Below are positions 25,254-34,468 of a stretch of 64,000 nucleotides of DNA, in pieces. Below the pieces are notes generated by a model, which searched no databases, was not told the DNA's origin, and saw only the letters and a list, made by a program, of their open reading frames with translations. The stretch is from Thermohalobaculum sp039033215 (GTDB lineage: Bacteria; Pseudomonadota; Alphaproteobacteria; Rhodobacterales; Rhodobacteraceae): NCBI GenBank assembly GCA_039033215.1, contig JBCCDA010000009.1, positions 1 through 64,000 on the forward strand, written 5' to 3'. The translations under genes were made by a program, and so were the position numbers. Positions within the stretch are counted from its first letter, which is position 1. Each line of letters begins with the position of its first letter.

Positions 25254-26491
25254 CAAGCCGGGCCTCGCGGAAAAGCGCAGCCCTTGCCTGGGCGACGCCT
25301 GTGCTGTGCGAGCTCGCAGCGCTCGGACGCTCGGTCGTTCTGGCGCGCATGCTCGGGGCTGAAGAGCTCGGCAAGGTGATGATACTCGCGCTCGCGCTGC
25401 GGCTAGCAGAGATGGCCTGCGATGTCTCAATTGAGCGGCTGCTCATCCAGGCGCCGGATGGCGACGCTCCTGGGTTCCTAAGCGCAATGCAAGGGGCTGT
25501 GCTGATTCGCGGTCTCGCGCTTGCAGGGATCCTTCTGCTTATGGCTATGCCGATGGCGGTTGGTTTCACGGATGGTCCCGACGCCCTGTCAGTTGCGGCC
25601 CTTGCTCTTGTCGCCCTTCTACGCGGTTTTGTGAGTCTCGATTATCGGCGCCGTGAGCGGGAGTTCGACTACCGTGGTCTGCTCGTGGTCGAGGGTGGGG
25701 CCGCCGCCGCCATGCTGGCTGCAGCCCCAGTAGCCGCAGCCTTTGTCGGTGACCACAGGGCCTTCGTCCCCGTTGTGCTCGTCCACGCCTTCGCTCAGCT
25801 GGCGCTCTCTCACGCTGTGTCCCGCGTCCAGTGGCAGATCCGCATTGACCGAGCGATCCTGGCCCGGGTTATGAGCTTCGGCGCACCTCTGCTGGCCAAC
25901 GCGGTACTGCTGTTCCTGATCTTTCATGGCGATCGACTGATCATTGCAGGGTTCTTCGACTGGGCCGATTTGGGCCGCTACGCCGTCGCCCTGCAATTGG
26001 CCCTTCTCCCCGCCCTGATCGCGGGACGGGCGGCGGGCTCGCTGCTGGCACCTGCATTGCGGCGGGCAAGCGCTGTGGGTGCGTTCGACAAGGTCGCCGC
26101 CGATGCAGACCGCCTGTATCTGGTCCTCTCCGCAGTCTTCCTGGTCGGCTTTGTCACACTCGCCAACCCAGCGATCACGCTTGTGTATGGCCCCGATTTC
26201 GCCATCGGGTTGGATCTTGCAGTTGCGCTCGGAGCGATCGCAGCAATCCGGATCTCGCGGACACCACTGTCGCAGCAAGCCATCGCTCTCGGCCACACGA
26301 ACCTCCCCGCCCGCGCCAATGTTCTGCGCGTGGCCGCCGTTCCTGTTGCCCTGCTGTTGGCCTGGGCGGGAGCGCCGCTAGCAGCCATCGCCATGACCGG
26401 CGCCGCGGGCGAGGTCTTGGCCGCATGGCGCGCTACGCAGCTTCTTCGCGCTCTGCGCCCGGATCCCGTCAACCCAGGAGTTCCCGCATGA
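25250..26491 (+). CDS. Polysaccharide flippase (Wzx-like)
   Basis: A 413-residue integral membrane protein with about 12 hydrophobic segments, in the oligosaccharide-flippase (MATE/MVF-like) superfamily: VLARMLGAEELGKVMILALA near the N-terminus and FGAPLLANAVLLFLIFHGDR at mid-length are characteristic. It would move the lipid-linked repeat unit across the inner membrane. Starts inside the pyruvyl transferase stop (ATGA) and its own TGA overlaps the next start. Confidence 0.87.
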   Translation: MTSRASRKSAALAWATPVLCELAALGRSVVLARMLGAEELGKVMILALALRLAEMACDVSIERLLIQAPDGDAPGFLSAMQGAVLIRGLALAGILLLMAMPMAVGFTDGPDALSVAALALVALLRGFVSLDYRRREREFDYRGLLVVEGGAAAAMLAAAPVAAAFVGDHRAFVPVVLVHAFAQLALSHAVSRVQWQIRIDRAILARVMSFGAPLLANAVLLFLIFHGDRLIIAGFFDWADLGRYAVALQLALLPALIAGRAAGSLLAPALRRASAVGAFDKVAADADRLYLVLSAVFLVGFVTLANPAITLVYGPDFAIGLDLAVALGAIAAIRISRTPLSQQAIALGHTNLPARANVLRVAAVPVALLLAWAGAPLAAIAMTGAAGEVLAAWRATQLLRALRPDPVNPGVPA

Positions 26492-27744
26492 CTGATCCAA
26501 TCACCCGCATCGTTCAGCGCAACCTCTGCACTGGGTGCGGTGCCTGTGCTGGGCTCTTCCCCGACCAAATCCAGATGACCGACGATCCGTCCACCGGTCT
26601 GCGCCCGGTCGTCGCGAACACGCCCGAAGGTTACCGCGCCGCCACGCAAGCCGTGGACGCCTGCGCGGGGCAGGGCATGGACCACACAACCCTTCCGACC
26701 ACCGACCGGATCGACAACGATTGGGGGCCGGTTCTGGCCACCTGGGAGGGTTGGGCCGCGGATGAAGAGATCCGTCATCGGGGGTCCAGCGGCGGCGCCG
26801 TCACCGCGCTCACGACCTTCATGATCGAGACGAGCGAGGCTGCCGGCGTCGCTCACATCACCGCCAGCGACGACGATCCAACGCGCAACGAGAGCCGAAT
26901 CAGCCGGGACCGTGCCGGGTTGCTCAGAGGTGCGGGATCCCGGTACTCGCCGGCAGCGCCATGCGAACAACTTGGGAATATCGCGGCGGGGGAAGAGCAG
27001 ATCGCCTTAGTGGGCAAGCCCTGCGACATAGCCTCGGCAAAACGCGCCTCCCAGTTCAGCCCTGCACTTGCCGCAAATCTGGGACCGCTGATCGCGATCT
27101 TTTGTGCAGGCGCGCCCTCCCGCAAGGGAACCGAAGCGCTTCTCACTCGACTCGGCGTACCCGAAGAAGCGGACGTCAACTCGATCCGCTATCGGGGCGA
27201 GGGTTGGCCGGGTACGATGCAAGCGACATACCGGATGCCGAACGGCGCGATCATCCATAGCGATCGGTTGACGTATGCCCAGGGCTGGGGTGGAGTCCTC
27301 CAGGCCGAGCGCCCTTGGCGCTGCCGGATCTGCGCCGATCACACAGGTGAGTTCGCAGACATTTCCGTCGGCGATCCTTGGCACAGTCCACCTAAGGACG
27401 AGGCCGCTCCCGGGCGTTCGCTGATTGTGGCGCGAACCGAACGGGGGCGTCGTATCGTAGAAGCCGCCATCGAATCCGGGGCTCTGGTTGCAGAGCCTAG
27501 AGGACGGGACGTGATTGCACAGGCACAGCCCAACCTGATGGACACGCGCGGCGCCGTCTGGGGACGTCGCGTCGCCATGCGCATATGCGGCCTTGCCGTC
27601 CCGCGGGATCGCGGGCTCGGGACCTTTCGTGTTTGGTGCGAGCACCTCTCGGCCTGGCAACGCGTTCAATCGGTGGCCGGCACACTGAAGCGTATCTGGC
27701 GTCGCCGTCTCTGGCGTACCATCCGAGTGGGACAGGCCCGGTGA
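26488..27744 (+). CDS. FrhB/FdhB-like iron-sulfur flavoprotein of the polysaccharide cluster
   Basis: A 418-residue protein of the coenzyme F420 hydrogenase/dehydrogenase beta-subunit family. The N-terminal cysteine motif NLCTGCGACAGLFPDQ suggests a ferredoxin-like cluster site, with further conserved motifs RHRGSSGGAVTALTTFMIE, VGKPCDIASAKR, and RCRICADHTGEFADISVGDP. Relatives without F420 metabolism are frequent next to pyruvyl transferases in polysaccharide loci, where their reaction is not established to my knowledge. The ATG at 26488 overlaps the flippase stop and has AGGAG seven bases upstream, so it is preferred to the upstream in-frame ATG at 26425. Confidence 0.87.
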   Translation: MTDPITRIVQRNLCTGCGACAGLFPDQIQMTDDPSTGLRPVVANTPEGYRAATQAVDACAGQGMDHTTLPTTDRIDNDWGPVLATWEGWAADEEIRHRGSSGGAVTALTTFMIETSEAAGVAHITASDDDPTRNESRISRDRAGLLRGAGSRYSPAAPCEQLGNIAAGEEQIALVGKPCDIASAKRASQFSPALAANLGPLIAIFCAGAPSRKGTEALLTRLGVPEEADVNSIRYRGEGWPGTMQATYRMPNGAIIHSDRLTYAQGWGGVLQAERPWRCRICADHTGEFADISVGDPWHSPPKDEAAPGRSLIVARTERGRRIVEAAIESGALVAEPRGRDVIAQAQPNLMDTRGAVWGRRVAMRICGLAVPRDRGLGTFRVWCEHLSAWQRVQSVAGTLKRIWRRRLWRTIRVGQAR

Positions 27745-28811
27745 ACCAACTGGACTCTCATAACGTGGTGCCTGTCACCCTGGAGAACGCGTTGGCCCGA
27801 GGTCGGCGGAACAACTTCGACCTTGTTCGCTTGGCATTGGCGGTTGCGGTCGTGATCAGCCATGCTTGGCCGCTCGCTCTAGGTCCGGGCGCGCGGGAGC
27901 CCTTGGAGGGTATCTTTCCGGTTTCGCTGGGTGGATCGGCGGTCCTCTTGTTCTTTTTCATCTCGGGCCTGCTCGTCACCGCAAGTGCACACCGACCTGA
28001 CCAGGGTCTGGCCGACTTTGCGATTGCTCGAGCGGCCCGTATCGTTCCGGGATTGGCCGTGGCCCTTGGGCTGACGGCAATAGCTTTTGCCGGTTTCGCA
28101 GACGCCGCATACAGCCTGACTGTCGCTGAAGACTACATCTTGCGCGGGCTGGCACTGGTGTCGCCTCTTCATGAAGTTCCGGGGCTATTCACCGAAAACC
28201 CGTATCCGCTGGCGCCGAATGGCCCATTGTGGACCTTGTTCTACGAGGTCGCGTGCTACGGCTTGCTCGCGCTGGCGGTGCGCTTTGGACTGCTGGCCAC
28301 GACGACAGGGTGGATCCTCTCCGGACTGGGAATAGCGCTTCTGTGCGCTTGCTCTCAGACCACGAGCATGCCCGACGGCCCGATCGGCTATCGACTTGCC
28401 ACCGGCGCCCCGCTGGGGTTAGCGTTCTATGCTGGAGCTTTGTGCTGGCGGCTGCGAGCAACGCTCCTTGTTGATTGGCGCCTGGGCGCTCTGCTGTGGA
28501 TCGGATCGATCGCTGCGGGACCCTCTGAAACCGTTCTACCACTCTATACAATTGCCCTCGGCTATCTGGCGCTGTTGCTTGCTTACCGGACGCCTACGAT
28601 CGCACTTGGCGGTGACATCTCCTATGGCGTCTACATCTACGGTTGGCCATTGGCGCAGATGACTGTCGCCCTCGTCGGAGAAATCGATCCGATCGTCTTG
28701 GCCACACTCAGCACACTTGCTGTCCTGCCCGTCGCTGTCGCTAGCTGGTTTTTGGTCGAGCGGCCTGCCCTCTCGCTTGCCTCACGCCCCGCCCGGCCTG
28801 CCATCGGATGA
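27741..28811 (+). CDS. Membrane acyltransferase (acyltransferase family 3)
   Basis: A 356-residue integral membrane protein of the acyltransferase-3 type that typically adds acetyl or succinyl groups to polysaccharides. It shows RNNFDLVRLALAVAVVISHA, the usual N-terminal helix with the catalytic histidine, then SAVLLFFFISGLLVTAS, NGPLWTLFYEVACYGLLALA, and about ten membrane segments. The GTG at 27741 overlaps the FrhB-like stop (GTGA), giving a family-like N-terminus. Its end overlaps the polymerase gene by four bases. Confidence 0.87.
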   Translation: MNQLDSHNVVPVTLENALARGRRNNFDLVRLALAVAVVISHAWPLALGPGAREPLEGIFPVSLGGSAVLLFFFISGLLVTASAHRPDQGLADFAIARAARIVPGLAVALGLTAIAFAGFADAAYSLTVAEDYILRGLALVSPLHEVPGLFTENPYPLAPNGPLWTLFYEVACYGLLALAVRFGLLATTTGWILSGLGIALLCACSQTTSMPDGPIGYRLATGAPLGLAFYAGALCWRLRATLLVDWRLGALLWIGSIAAGPSETVLPLYTIALGYLALLLAYRTPTIALGGDISYGVYIYGWPLAQMTVALVGEIDPIVLATLSTLAVLPVAVASWFLVERPALSLASRPARPAIG

Positions 28812-30124
28812 CCCGCCAACGCACCCTCTTCGGCGTCGCCCTGCCGGTCGCCCTGTTTTTCATCGGGATCCTGATGCCCCCCGAGGTGTCTTTGAACGTG
28901 GGCGGCCTCCGGTTTTCCGGCTACCGTGCGGTCCTGATCGTTGCCTTTTTCCCGATGGTGCTTGCCTTGATGACCGGCAAGCGTGGCAAACTGAACGTCT
29001 TCGATCTGCTGATCCTGGCCCACGCCGCATGGGCGGTGCTCGCTCTGATCAAATGGGGTGGACCGATGCAAGGTCTCGAGTCGGGCGGCATCTACGTGGT
29101 CGAAGTCGTGGGTGCTTACCTGATGGGCCGCCTGTACATCCGGTCGGTTGAGGACTTCCGCGCCTTTGCCCGTGCGTTTGTCGGCATCGTCGTCGGCATG
29201 CTGGTCTTTACGCTCCCGGAATCGCTTACATCAGTACACATCGTTCGCGACGCCTTTGCTGCCGCGTTCGGCGGCCCTGGCGCGCCTTACATCGATCAGC
29301 GTATGGGGATCGAGCGCGCCTTTGGCCCCTTCGATCATCCAATTCTCTACGGGGTCTTCTGTGCTTCAGCCTTCTCTTTGGCCTATTACGTGCTGGCCGG
29401 AACGAGCTTCCGCAAGCGCAAGTCCGTGGGTCTGACGTTCGGTGTCGTAGTCGCTACCTTTCTGTCCGGATCGGGCGGGCCGTACGTAGTGCTGGCAGTT
29501 CAGGTTCTGGTGGCGGGGTGGGAGCGCGTTCTGTGCGGCATTCAGGGGCGCTGGAAACTGCTCGCGGCACTCTTCGCAATGGCCTATCTCTGGATCGACA
29601 TCTTCTCCAACCGCACGCCCTTCCACGTTTTCGTCAGCTACCTGACGTTCTCTGCCCAGAGCGCGTACAACCGGATCAACATCTTCGTCTACGGCACGGC
29701 CGAGGTCGGGCGAAACCCGATCTTCGGTATCGGCTTGGGCGACTGGATCCGCGCGCCCTGGATGTCGGACAGCATGGACAACTTTTGGCTGCTGATTGCC
29801 GTGCGCTACGGTCTTCCTGCGTTGTTCTTTCTGGTCGCGGCGCTGGTGGGGTTGATTGTCGTGGTCGGCAACCGGCGGAACCTGCCGCAGAACTGGATCA
29901 ACGCGCGCCATGCCTGGGCCTTCACACTGTTTGGTCTGTCAGTGGCAGCCTGCACCGTGCACCTGTGGAATGCTCTGTTTGTGCTCTTCATGTTCTTGAT
30001 TGGCTCGGGCGTTTGGATGGCGGACACGAATCCCAAGCGTGCACAAAACAGAGCCCACGCGACATCACAGTCCACCCCTAAAACTTATGTCATCCGCCGC
30101 CCCGAGCACCAGACGTTCCTCTAA
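28808..30124 (+). CDS. Polysaccharide polymerase / O-antigen-ligase-like protein (Wzy-like)
   Basis: A 438-residue protein with 10-12 membrane segments and a loop containing SAYNRINIFVYGTAEVGRNP followed by IFGIGLGDW, a pattern of the O-antigen ligase/polymerase (Wzy_C) superfamily. In a Wzx/Wzy locus it is the best candidate for repeat-unit polymerase in the periplasm. The tail after residue 400 is basic and disordered. It overlaps the acyltransferase gene by four bases (ATGA). Confidence 0.82.
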   Translation: MTRQRTLFGVALPVALFFIGILMPPEVSLNVGGLRFSGYRAVLIVAFFPMVLALMTGKRGKLNVFDLLILAHAAWAVLALIKWGGPMQGLESGGIYVVEVVGAYLMGRLYIRSVEDFRAFARAFVGIVVGMLVFTLPESLTSVHIVRDAFAAAFGGPGAPYIDQRMGIERAFGPFDHPILYGVFCASAFSLAYYVLAGTSFRKRKSVGLTFGVVVATFLSGSGGPYVVLAVQVLVAGWERVLCGIQGRWKLLAALFAMAYLWIDIFSNRTPFHVFVSYLTFSAQSAYNRINIFVYGTAEVGRNPIFGIGLGDWIRAPWMSDSMDNFWLLIAVRYGLPALFFLVAALVGLIVVVGNRRNLPQNWINARHAWAFTLFGLSVAACTVHLWNALFVLFMFLIGSGVWMADTNPKRAQNRAHATSQSTPKTYVIRRPEHQTFL

Positions 30125-30145
30125 CTTGAACTACCGGAGCAGATC

Positions 30146-31075
30146 ATGGATCTCTCGATTGTCATCGTGAACTGGAACACTCGCGAAATGCTGCGCGACT
30201 GCCTGGACAGCGTCTTCAAGAACCTAGGGAACCTCGAGGCTGAAGTCTTTGTCGTTGACAACGGCTCCGAGGATGGCTCGCCTCAGATGGTGAGCCGCGA
30301 TTTCTCTCAGGTCCATTTGATAAGGAACGTTGCAAACTGTGGTTTTGCCGCTGCCAACAATCAGGCACTAGTGCTGGCTCGGGGCGAGCACGTGCTGCTC
30401 CTTAACTCTGATACACTCGTTCGAAGCGATGTGCTGGAACGATCTCAGGAGTACATGGCGGCCAATCCGCAGGTTGGCGTGATGGGCTGCCGCGTTCTGA
30501 ACACGGACGGCTCCCTACAGATCACCGGAAGCCGCTGGCCGAGCCTTCTGAACCTAGCCCTGCTGACCAGTGGTCTCTGTAAGGTGTCGGGGCTCGCTTT
30601 TTTCGATCGGTACCAGATGACTCGATGGGACCGTACCGACGCTCGTCCGGTCGACGTCGTCTCGGGCTGTTACATGCTTGTCCGCCGCACGGCGATGGCG
30701 GAGGTCGGCCTGCTTGATGAGACCTTTTTCTTTTTCGGTGAGGAAACCGACTGGTGCCGCCGCTTTGCCGATGCCGGTTGGGCACTGCACTTCGCGCCGG
30801 TGGGCGAGATCACCCATCACGGGGGCGGCTCGGTTCGCAGACTGAACCATCGCCGAGACGTGATGCTCACGGAGGCGACGGTGCGCCTGCACCGCAAGCA
30901 CGGTGGTCGGATCGCTGCAGCCCTTTGCTGGACGTTGCTGGCCGGCTTCAACCTCAGCCGGGCGGTCTACTGGACCGCCGCCGCCGTCCGCAGCGATAGC
31001 GCTCGGGATCGCGCCCGCCATTTCCGAAGTGTGTTCGCCGCGTCGCCCGCCACCTGGCCGAAGGACACGGCATGA
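30146..31075 (+). CDS. Glycosyltransferase family 2 (rhamnosyltransferase-like)
   Basis: A 309-residue GT-A enzyme: MDLSIVIVNWNTREMLRDCL start, VFVVDNGSEDGSPQMV, the DxD-type segment HVLLLNSDTLV, and VSGCYMLVRRTAMAEVGLLD with FFFGEETDWCRRFADAGW, characteristic of rhamnosyltransferase-like GT2 proteins. It would add one sugar of the repeat unit on the cytoplasmic face. Ends in a four-base overlap with the next glycosyltransferase. Donor and linkage unknown. Confidence 0.9.
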   Translation: MDLSIVIVNWNTREMLRDCLDSVFKNLGNLEAEVFVVDNGSEDGSPQMVSRDFSQVHLIRNVANCGFAAANNQALVLARGEHVLLLNSDTLVRSDVLERSQEYMAANPQVGVMGCRVLNTDGSLQITGSRWPSLLNLALLTSGLCKVSGLAFFDRYQMTRWDRTDARPVDVVSGCYMLVRRTAMAEVGLLDETFFFFGEETDWCRRFADAGWALHFAPVGEITHHGGGSVRRLNHRRDVMLTEATVRLHRKHGGRIAAALCWTLLAGFNLSRAVYWTAAAVRSDSARDRARHFRSVFAASPATWPKDTA

Positions 31076-32319
31076 CACGTCTTCGCGTCCTGCTGGTGGC
31101 GCCGAACATCGACGGCAGCGACGTCGGCGAGGCCTTTGTTGCCTTCAAGTGGGCCGAGGCGCTTGCCAAGCTCGCCGACGTTACTGTCCTATCGTTCGAG
31201 CGCAAAGGACGCCCACCGCTGGCCGAGCAGCTGCCCGGCGCCCGCGTCGTTACTTGGCGCGAGCCAAGATGGCTGACGCGGCACGAGCGATTGAATGCCA
31301 TGCTGAAACCTGCCTGGCCGATTTTCTGCCGACGTGTCCGCCACTGGATCCGCGCGGCGGCTGCCGCCGGGGAACACTTCGACATCGCACATCAGCTCAT
31401 GCCACAGGCTGCGCGCTATGCCTCACCGCTGGTGGACAGCGACCTGCCACACGTCATCGGTCCACTCGGCGGGATCATCGAAACGCCCAAGGCATTCAAG
31501 CCCGAAGTGGGATCGGCCGCCTGGTACACGCGTCTGCGTGCGTTGGACCAGCTGCGGATCGCCCACGATCCATGGCTGAGGGCCAGCTACGCCAAGGCAG
31601 ATCTGGTACTTGGGGTCGCGCCCTACATGCGCGCAGCGCTGGGTGATATCCCGATCCGCCGCTTCGAAACCGTTCTTGAGCTGGGTATTGACGATCTCCC
31701 GCCGAAGGTCGTGCGCTGCCGTGAGAAAGGTCGCCTCAATCTGCTCCACGTTGGTCGTGGCGTTCGTACCAAGGGCCTGCGCGACGTAGTCCGCTCACTG
31801 GAGCACTTGCGCGACATGCCTGGGGTTACGTTAACCAGCGCAGGGGGAGGAGAGGAGATCGAGATCTGCCGGACCGAGGCGGTACGCATGGGCGTCGCCG
31901 ATCGTGTACGTTTCCTGGGCCGTGTCCCGCGCGAAGAAGTCGAGGATTTGTATGCCCAGGCTGATGTCTTTGTCTTCCCGTCGTTTCGCGAACCGGCCGG
32001 TGGGGTGCTCTATGAGGCCATGCGCTGGGGCCTGCCGATCGTTTGTGCCAAACGCGGCGGTCCCGACTGGATCGTTGACGAAAGCTGCGGCCTGAAGCTC
32101 GATATCTCGACACCCGAGGCACTTGCCCTTGACGTTGCCAGCGCGGTCAGGACCTTAGCTGATGACCCAGTGCTCCGTGTCCGAATGGGCGATGCCGCGC
32201 GCCAGAAAGTTGCAGAAGAGGGTCTCTGGACGAGAAAGGCCGAGCAGATGGTCGGGCTTTATCAGGAAACGATAGATGCTCGTTCGACCGGTGCTATCGC
32301 CGCTCAGCGGTCCTTGTAG
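31072..32319 (+). CDS. Glycosyltransferase family 4 (GT-B)
   Basis: A 415-residue GT-B enzyme with the C-terminal nucleotide-sugar domain: LNLLHVGRGVRTKGLRDVVR, VRFLGRVPREEVEDLYAQAD, VFVFPSFREPAGGVLYEAMR with the EX7E-type motif, and GLPIVCAKRGGPDWIVDESC. Adds a sugar to the lipid-linked repeat unit. Last gene of the first rightward transcription unit; a 252-base gap with site 3 of the regulatory dyad follows. Confidence 0.9.
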   Translation: MTRLRVLLVAPNIDGSDVGEAFVAFKWAEALAKLADVTVLSFERKGRPPLAEQLPGARVVTWREPRWLTRHERLNAMLKPAWPIFCRRVRHWIRAAAAAGEHFDIAHQLMPQAARYASPLVDSDLPHVIGPLGGIIETPKAFKPEVGSAAWYTRLRALDQLRIAHDPWLRASYAKADLVLGVAPYMRAALGDIPIRRFETVLELGIDDLPPKVVRCREKGRLNLLHVGRGVRTKGLRDVVRSLEHLRDMPGVTLTSAGGGEEIEICRTEAVRMGVADRVRFLGRVPREEVEDLYAQADVFVFPSFREPAGGVLYEAMRWGLPIVCAKRGGPDWIVDESCGLKLDISTPEALALDVASAVRTLADDPVLRVRMGDAARQKVAEEGLWTRKAEQMVGLYQETIDARSTGAIAAQRSL

Positions 32320-32449
32320 CCCCACATCGAGAGATCTTTGACGACTTCTCACAGCGGTGCTTCTCCGAGCACGGATCTTGTTCTTTTCCAGACACTTCCC
32401 ACCAGAGTTGACCAAGCGGATAGCCCCCGGCCGACAAGGTAAAGTCCGA

Positions 32450-32465
32450 CTATCCGTTCGGATAG
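32450..32465. promoter_or_regulatory. CTATCC-N4-GGATAG dyad (site 3)
   Basis: Perfect 6-4-6 palindrome with a GTTC centre in the only sizeable gap inside the exopolysaccharide locus, 106 bases before the PssD-like gene. The downstream flank GGATAGGGTCG matches site 2 read in its gene direction. A further half-site GGATAG lies at 32418-32423. Suggests a second regulated promoter for the pssD-to-wzc genes. Confidence 0.7.
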
Positions 32466-32571
32466 GGTCGCCCCTCGAACGGCCCATTGGTTGGCCCTTT
32501 GCTCAACTGCAGCTGACGCACAAAAGTGGTTCAACGGTCCTCGCAAACGACGAGCTTGAGAGGAGCCGATC

Positions 32572-33036
32572 ATGTGGAAACAACGACCCCGTCGCCGGGT
32601 TCTGGCCGTTGCTTCGGGTGGTGGTCACTGGGTGCAACTGATGCGGCTGCGCGCGGCATTCGTCGGCACCGAGATGCACTATGCAACCGTTGATTCATCG
32701 GCGGCGGCAGATGTCGCCCCCGCACCTCTATGGACGTTCGTGGACTCGAACCAGAACACTAAGCTGAAGCTGATCATGACCACGCTGAAGCTCACGTGGA
32801 TCGTTCTGCGGGTCCGCCCGGATGTGATCGTCACGACCGGTGCTGCCCCCGGTTATCTGGCGCTCCGCGTTGGCGGCCTGCTCGGAGCGCGGACGATGTT
32901 CATCGACTCGATTGCCAATGCTCAAGAGCTTTCGATGTCGGCACGGCTGTCCAAGGGTCATGCCGATCGACTGTTGGTCCAATGGCCGGACGTCGCACGT
33001 GAAACGGGTGCCGACTACAGCGGCGCCGTCATCTGA
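32572..33036 (+). CDS. PssD/Alg14-like glycosyltransferase membrane-anchor subunit
   Basis: A 154-residue protein matching PssD/Alg14: RRVLAVASGGGHWVQLMRLR at the start, the hydrophobic stretch LKLIMTTLKLTWIVLRVRPD, and VIVTTGAAPGYLALRVGGLL. With the following PssE-like gene it forms a split GT-B enzyme; in Rhizobium PssD/PssE act as a glucuronosyltransferase in acidic exopolysaccharide synthesis. First gene of the second rightward unit, behind dyad site 3. Confidence 0.88.
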   Translation: MWKQRPRRRVLAVASGGGHWVQLMRLRAAFVGTEMHYATVDSSAAADVAPAPLWTFVDSNQNTKLKLIMTTLKLTWIVLRVRPDVIVTTGAAPGYLALRVGGLLGARTMFIDSIANAQELSMSARLSKGHADRLLVQWPDVARETGADYSGAVI

Positions 33037-33048
33037 AAGAGAAATCCC

Positions 33049-33597
33049 ATGATCTTTGTCACCGTCGGTACGCAACTGCCCTTTCCCCGTCTGATCTCGG
33101 CGATGGACGCCTGGAGCGCACGAAACCCTGAGACGCACGTCATCGCCCAAACGGGAGAAGACATCACGGAGACCCCGAACGTGGAAGTCCGCACGCGTGT
33201 CGACGCCAGCGAGTTCGCCGAGATGGTCTCGCAGTGTGAGCTGTTGGTGGCCCACGCCGGGATGGGCTCGATCCTGACGGCGCTGGATCTGGGAAAGCCC
33301 GTGATCGTGATGCCGCGTCAGGCTGCTTTGGGTGAGCACCGCAACGACCATCAACTGGCCACCGCGCAGAAGTTTGGCCATCTGACCAACCTGCAGGTGG
33401 TAACCAGTGCCGACGAGCTGGACGCTGCCATCCATGCCTTTCAGACGCTCGGTGCCCAGACCATAGACACGCCGCCCGCATCGGCCACCGCCAAGCAGTT
33501 GCTCGACGAGGTTCGCGCCTTTGTGATGGGAGATGGTGCCAGTGCAACGGAGGCGTTCTTCCAGCCCGCGCTGTATCCGACACCGGTCGGAGCCTGA
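33049..33597 (+). CDS. PssE/Alg13-like glycosyltransferase catalytic subunit
   Basis: A 182-residue GT28 C-terminal-type domain: MIFVTVGTQLPFPRLISAMD, CELLVAHAGMGSILTALDLG and KPVIVMPRQAALGEHRNDHQ are the nucleotide-sugar binding motifs of PssE/Alg13. It pairs with the preceding PssD-like anchor, 12 bases upstream. Expected to transfer a glucuronic acid or similar residue; donor not provable from sequence. Confidence 0.88.
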   Translation: MIFVTVGTQLPFPRLISAMDAWSARNPETHVIAQTGEDITETPNVEVRTRVDASEFAEMVSQCELLVAHAGMGSILTALDLGKPVIVMPRQAALGEHRNDHQLATAQKFGHLTNLQVVTSADELDAAIHAFQTLGAQTIDTPPASATAKQLLDEVRAFVMGDGASATEAFFQPALYPTPVGA

Positions 33598-33601
33598 TCC
33601 G

Positions 33602-34453
33602 ATGAACCCTCGTGCAACGATCCTGATCCCGGCCTTCAACGAGGAGGCCCTGATCGCGCGGACGCTTCTAAGGGTGTCCGACGGGATGGAACCTGGTGAG
33701 TTTCAGGTCGTGGTCATTTGCAATGGCTGCAAAGACGGCACCGCCGCTGCTGCCCAGCGAGCATTGCCATGGGCTGAGGTGATCGAAACAGCTCTGCCCG
33801 GAAAGACCAACGCCTTGAACATCGGCCACGAAACTGCTCGTGCGCCGGTTCGAGTCTACATGGACGCCGATCTCGACGTAGACGTCCAAACACTGCGTGC
33901 CCTTGTGGCCCCGATCGAGGCGGGTAAAGTGAGCGCGACCTATGGGCACATGGCCGTCGACGTGAGCAACAGCTCCTTCGCCGTACGATCTTTCTACCGC
34001 GTCTGGGCGCTCAATCCTTACCTGGCCGAGGGGAAATTCGGTGGGCTCTTCGCGCTGTCCGCCGCGCAAGCCGAGCTAATTCATCCGTTGCCCAGAGTTA
34101 CCGCCGACGATGAATTCATACGCCGCAACGTGGGCGCGGGGCACGCAACCGCCGTAGAGAACTGCAGCTTCAAAACCCGCGCACCTTCGACCCTGGGTGA
34201 TCTGCTCAACATCCGGCGGCGGAGCTTGAGAGGTACGCGGGAGCTTGACCAGCAAGGCCTTGCCGCCTTGGAAACGGCCGGAACAATGTCCGGTGTCTCG
34301 ATCCTTCGTAGCCTCGCTTCGCGCCCGCACCTTTGGGTCTCCGCACTTGTTTACTACGCCGTCGCAATCTTCGTGCGCGCGGTGGTTTCCCTGGAAGATC
34401 CCGACCGCGCTCCCCGGTGGGAGCGAGATGACAGCAGCCGCCGTGTGACTTGA
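33602..34453 (+). CDS. Glycosyltransferase family 2
   Basis: A 283-residue GT-A enzyme: MNPRATILIPAFNEEALIAR, VVVICNGCKDGTAAAAQRAL, the metal-binding segment RVYMDADLDVDVQTLRALV, and a C-terminal hydrophobic helix (LWVSALVYYAVAIFVRAVVS). The ATG at 33602 follows the PssE stop by a few bases; the frame runs further back but there overlaps the PssE gene. Donor and acceptor unknown. Confidence 0.85.
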   Translation: MNPRATILIPAFNEEALIARTLLRVSDGMEPGEFQVVVICNGCKDGTAAAAQRALPWAEVIETALPGKTNALNIGHETARAPVRVYMDADLDVDVQTLRALVAPIEAGKVSATYGHMAVDVSNSSFAVRSFYRVWALNPYLAEGKFGGLFALSAAQAELIHPLPRVTADDEFIRRNVGAGHATAVENCSFKTRAPSTLGDLLNIRRRSLRGTRELDQQGLAALETAGTMSGVSILRSLASRPHLWVSALVYYAVAIFVRAVVSLEDPDRAPRWERDDSSRRVT

Positions 34454-34468
34454 TCCGGGAGAGCCCCA

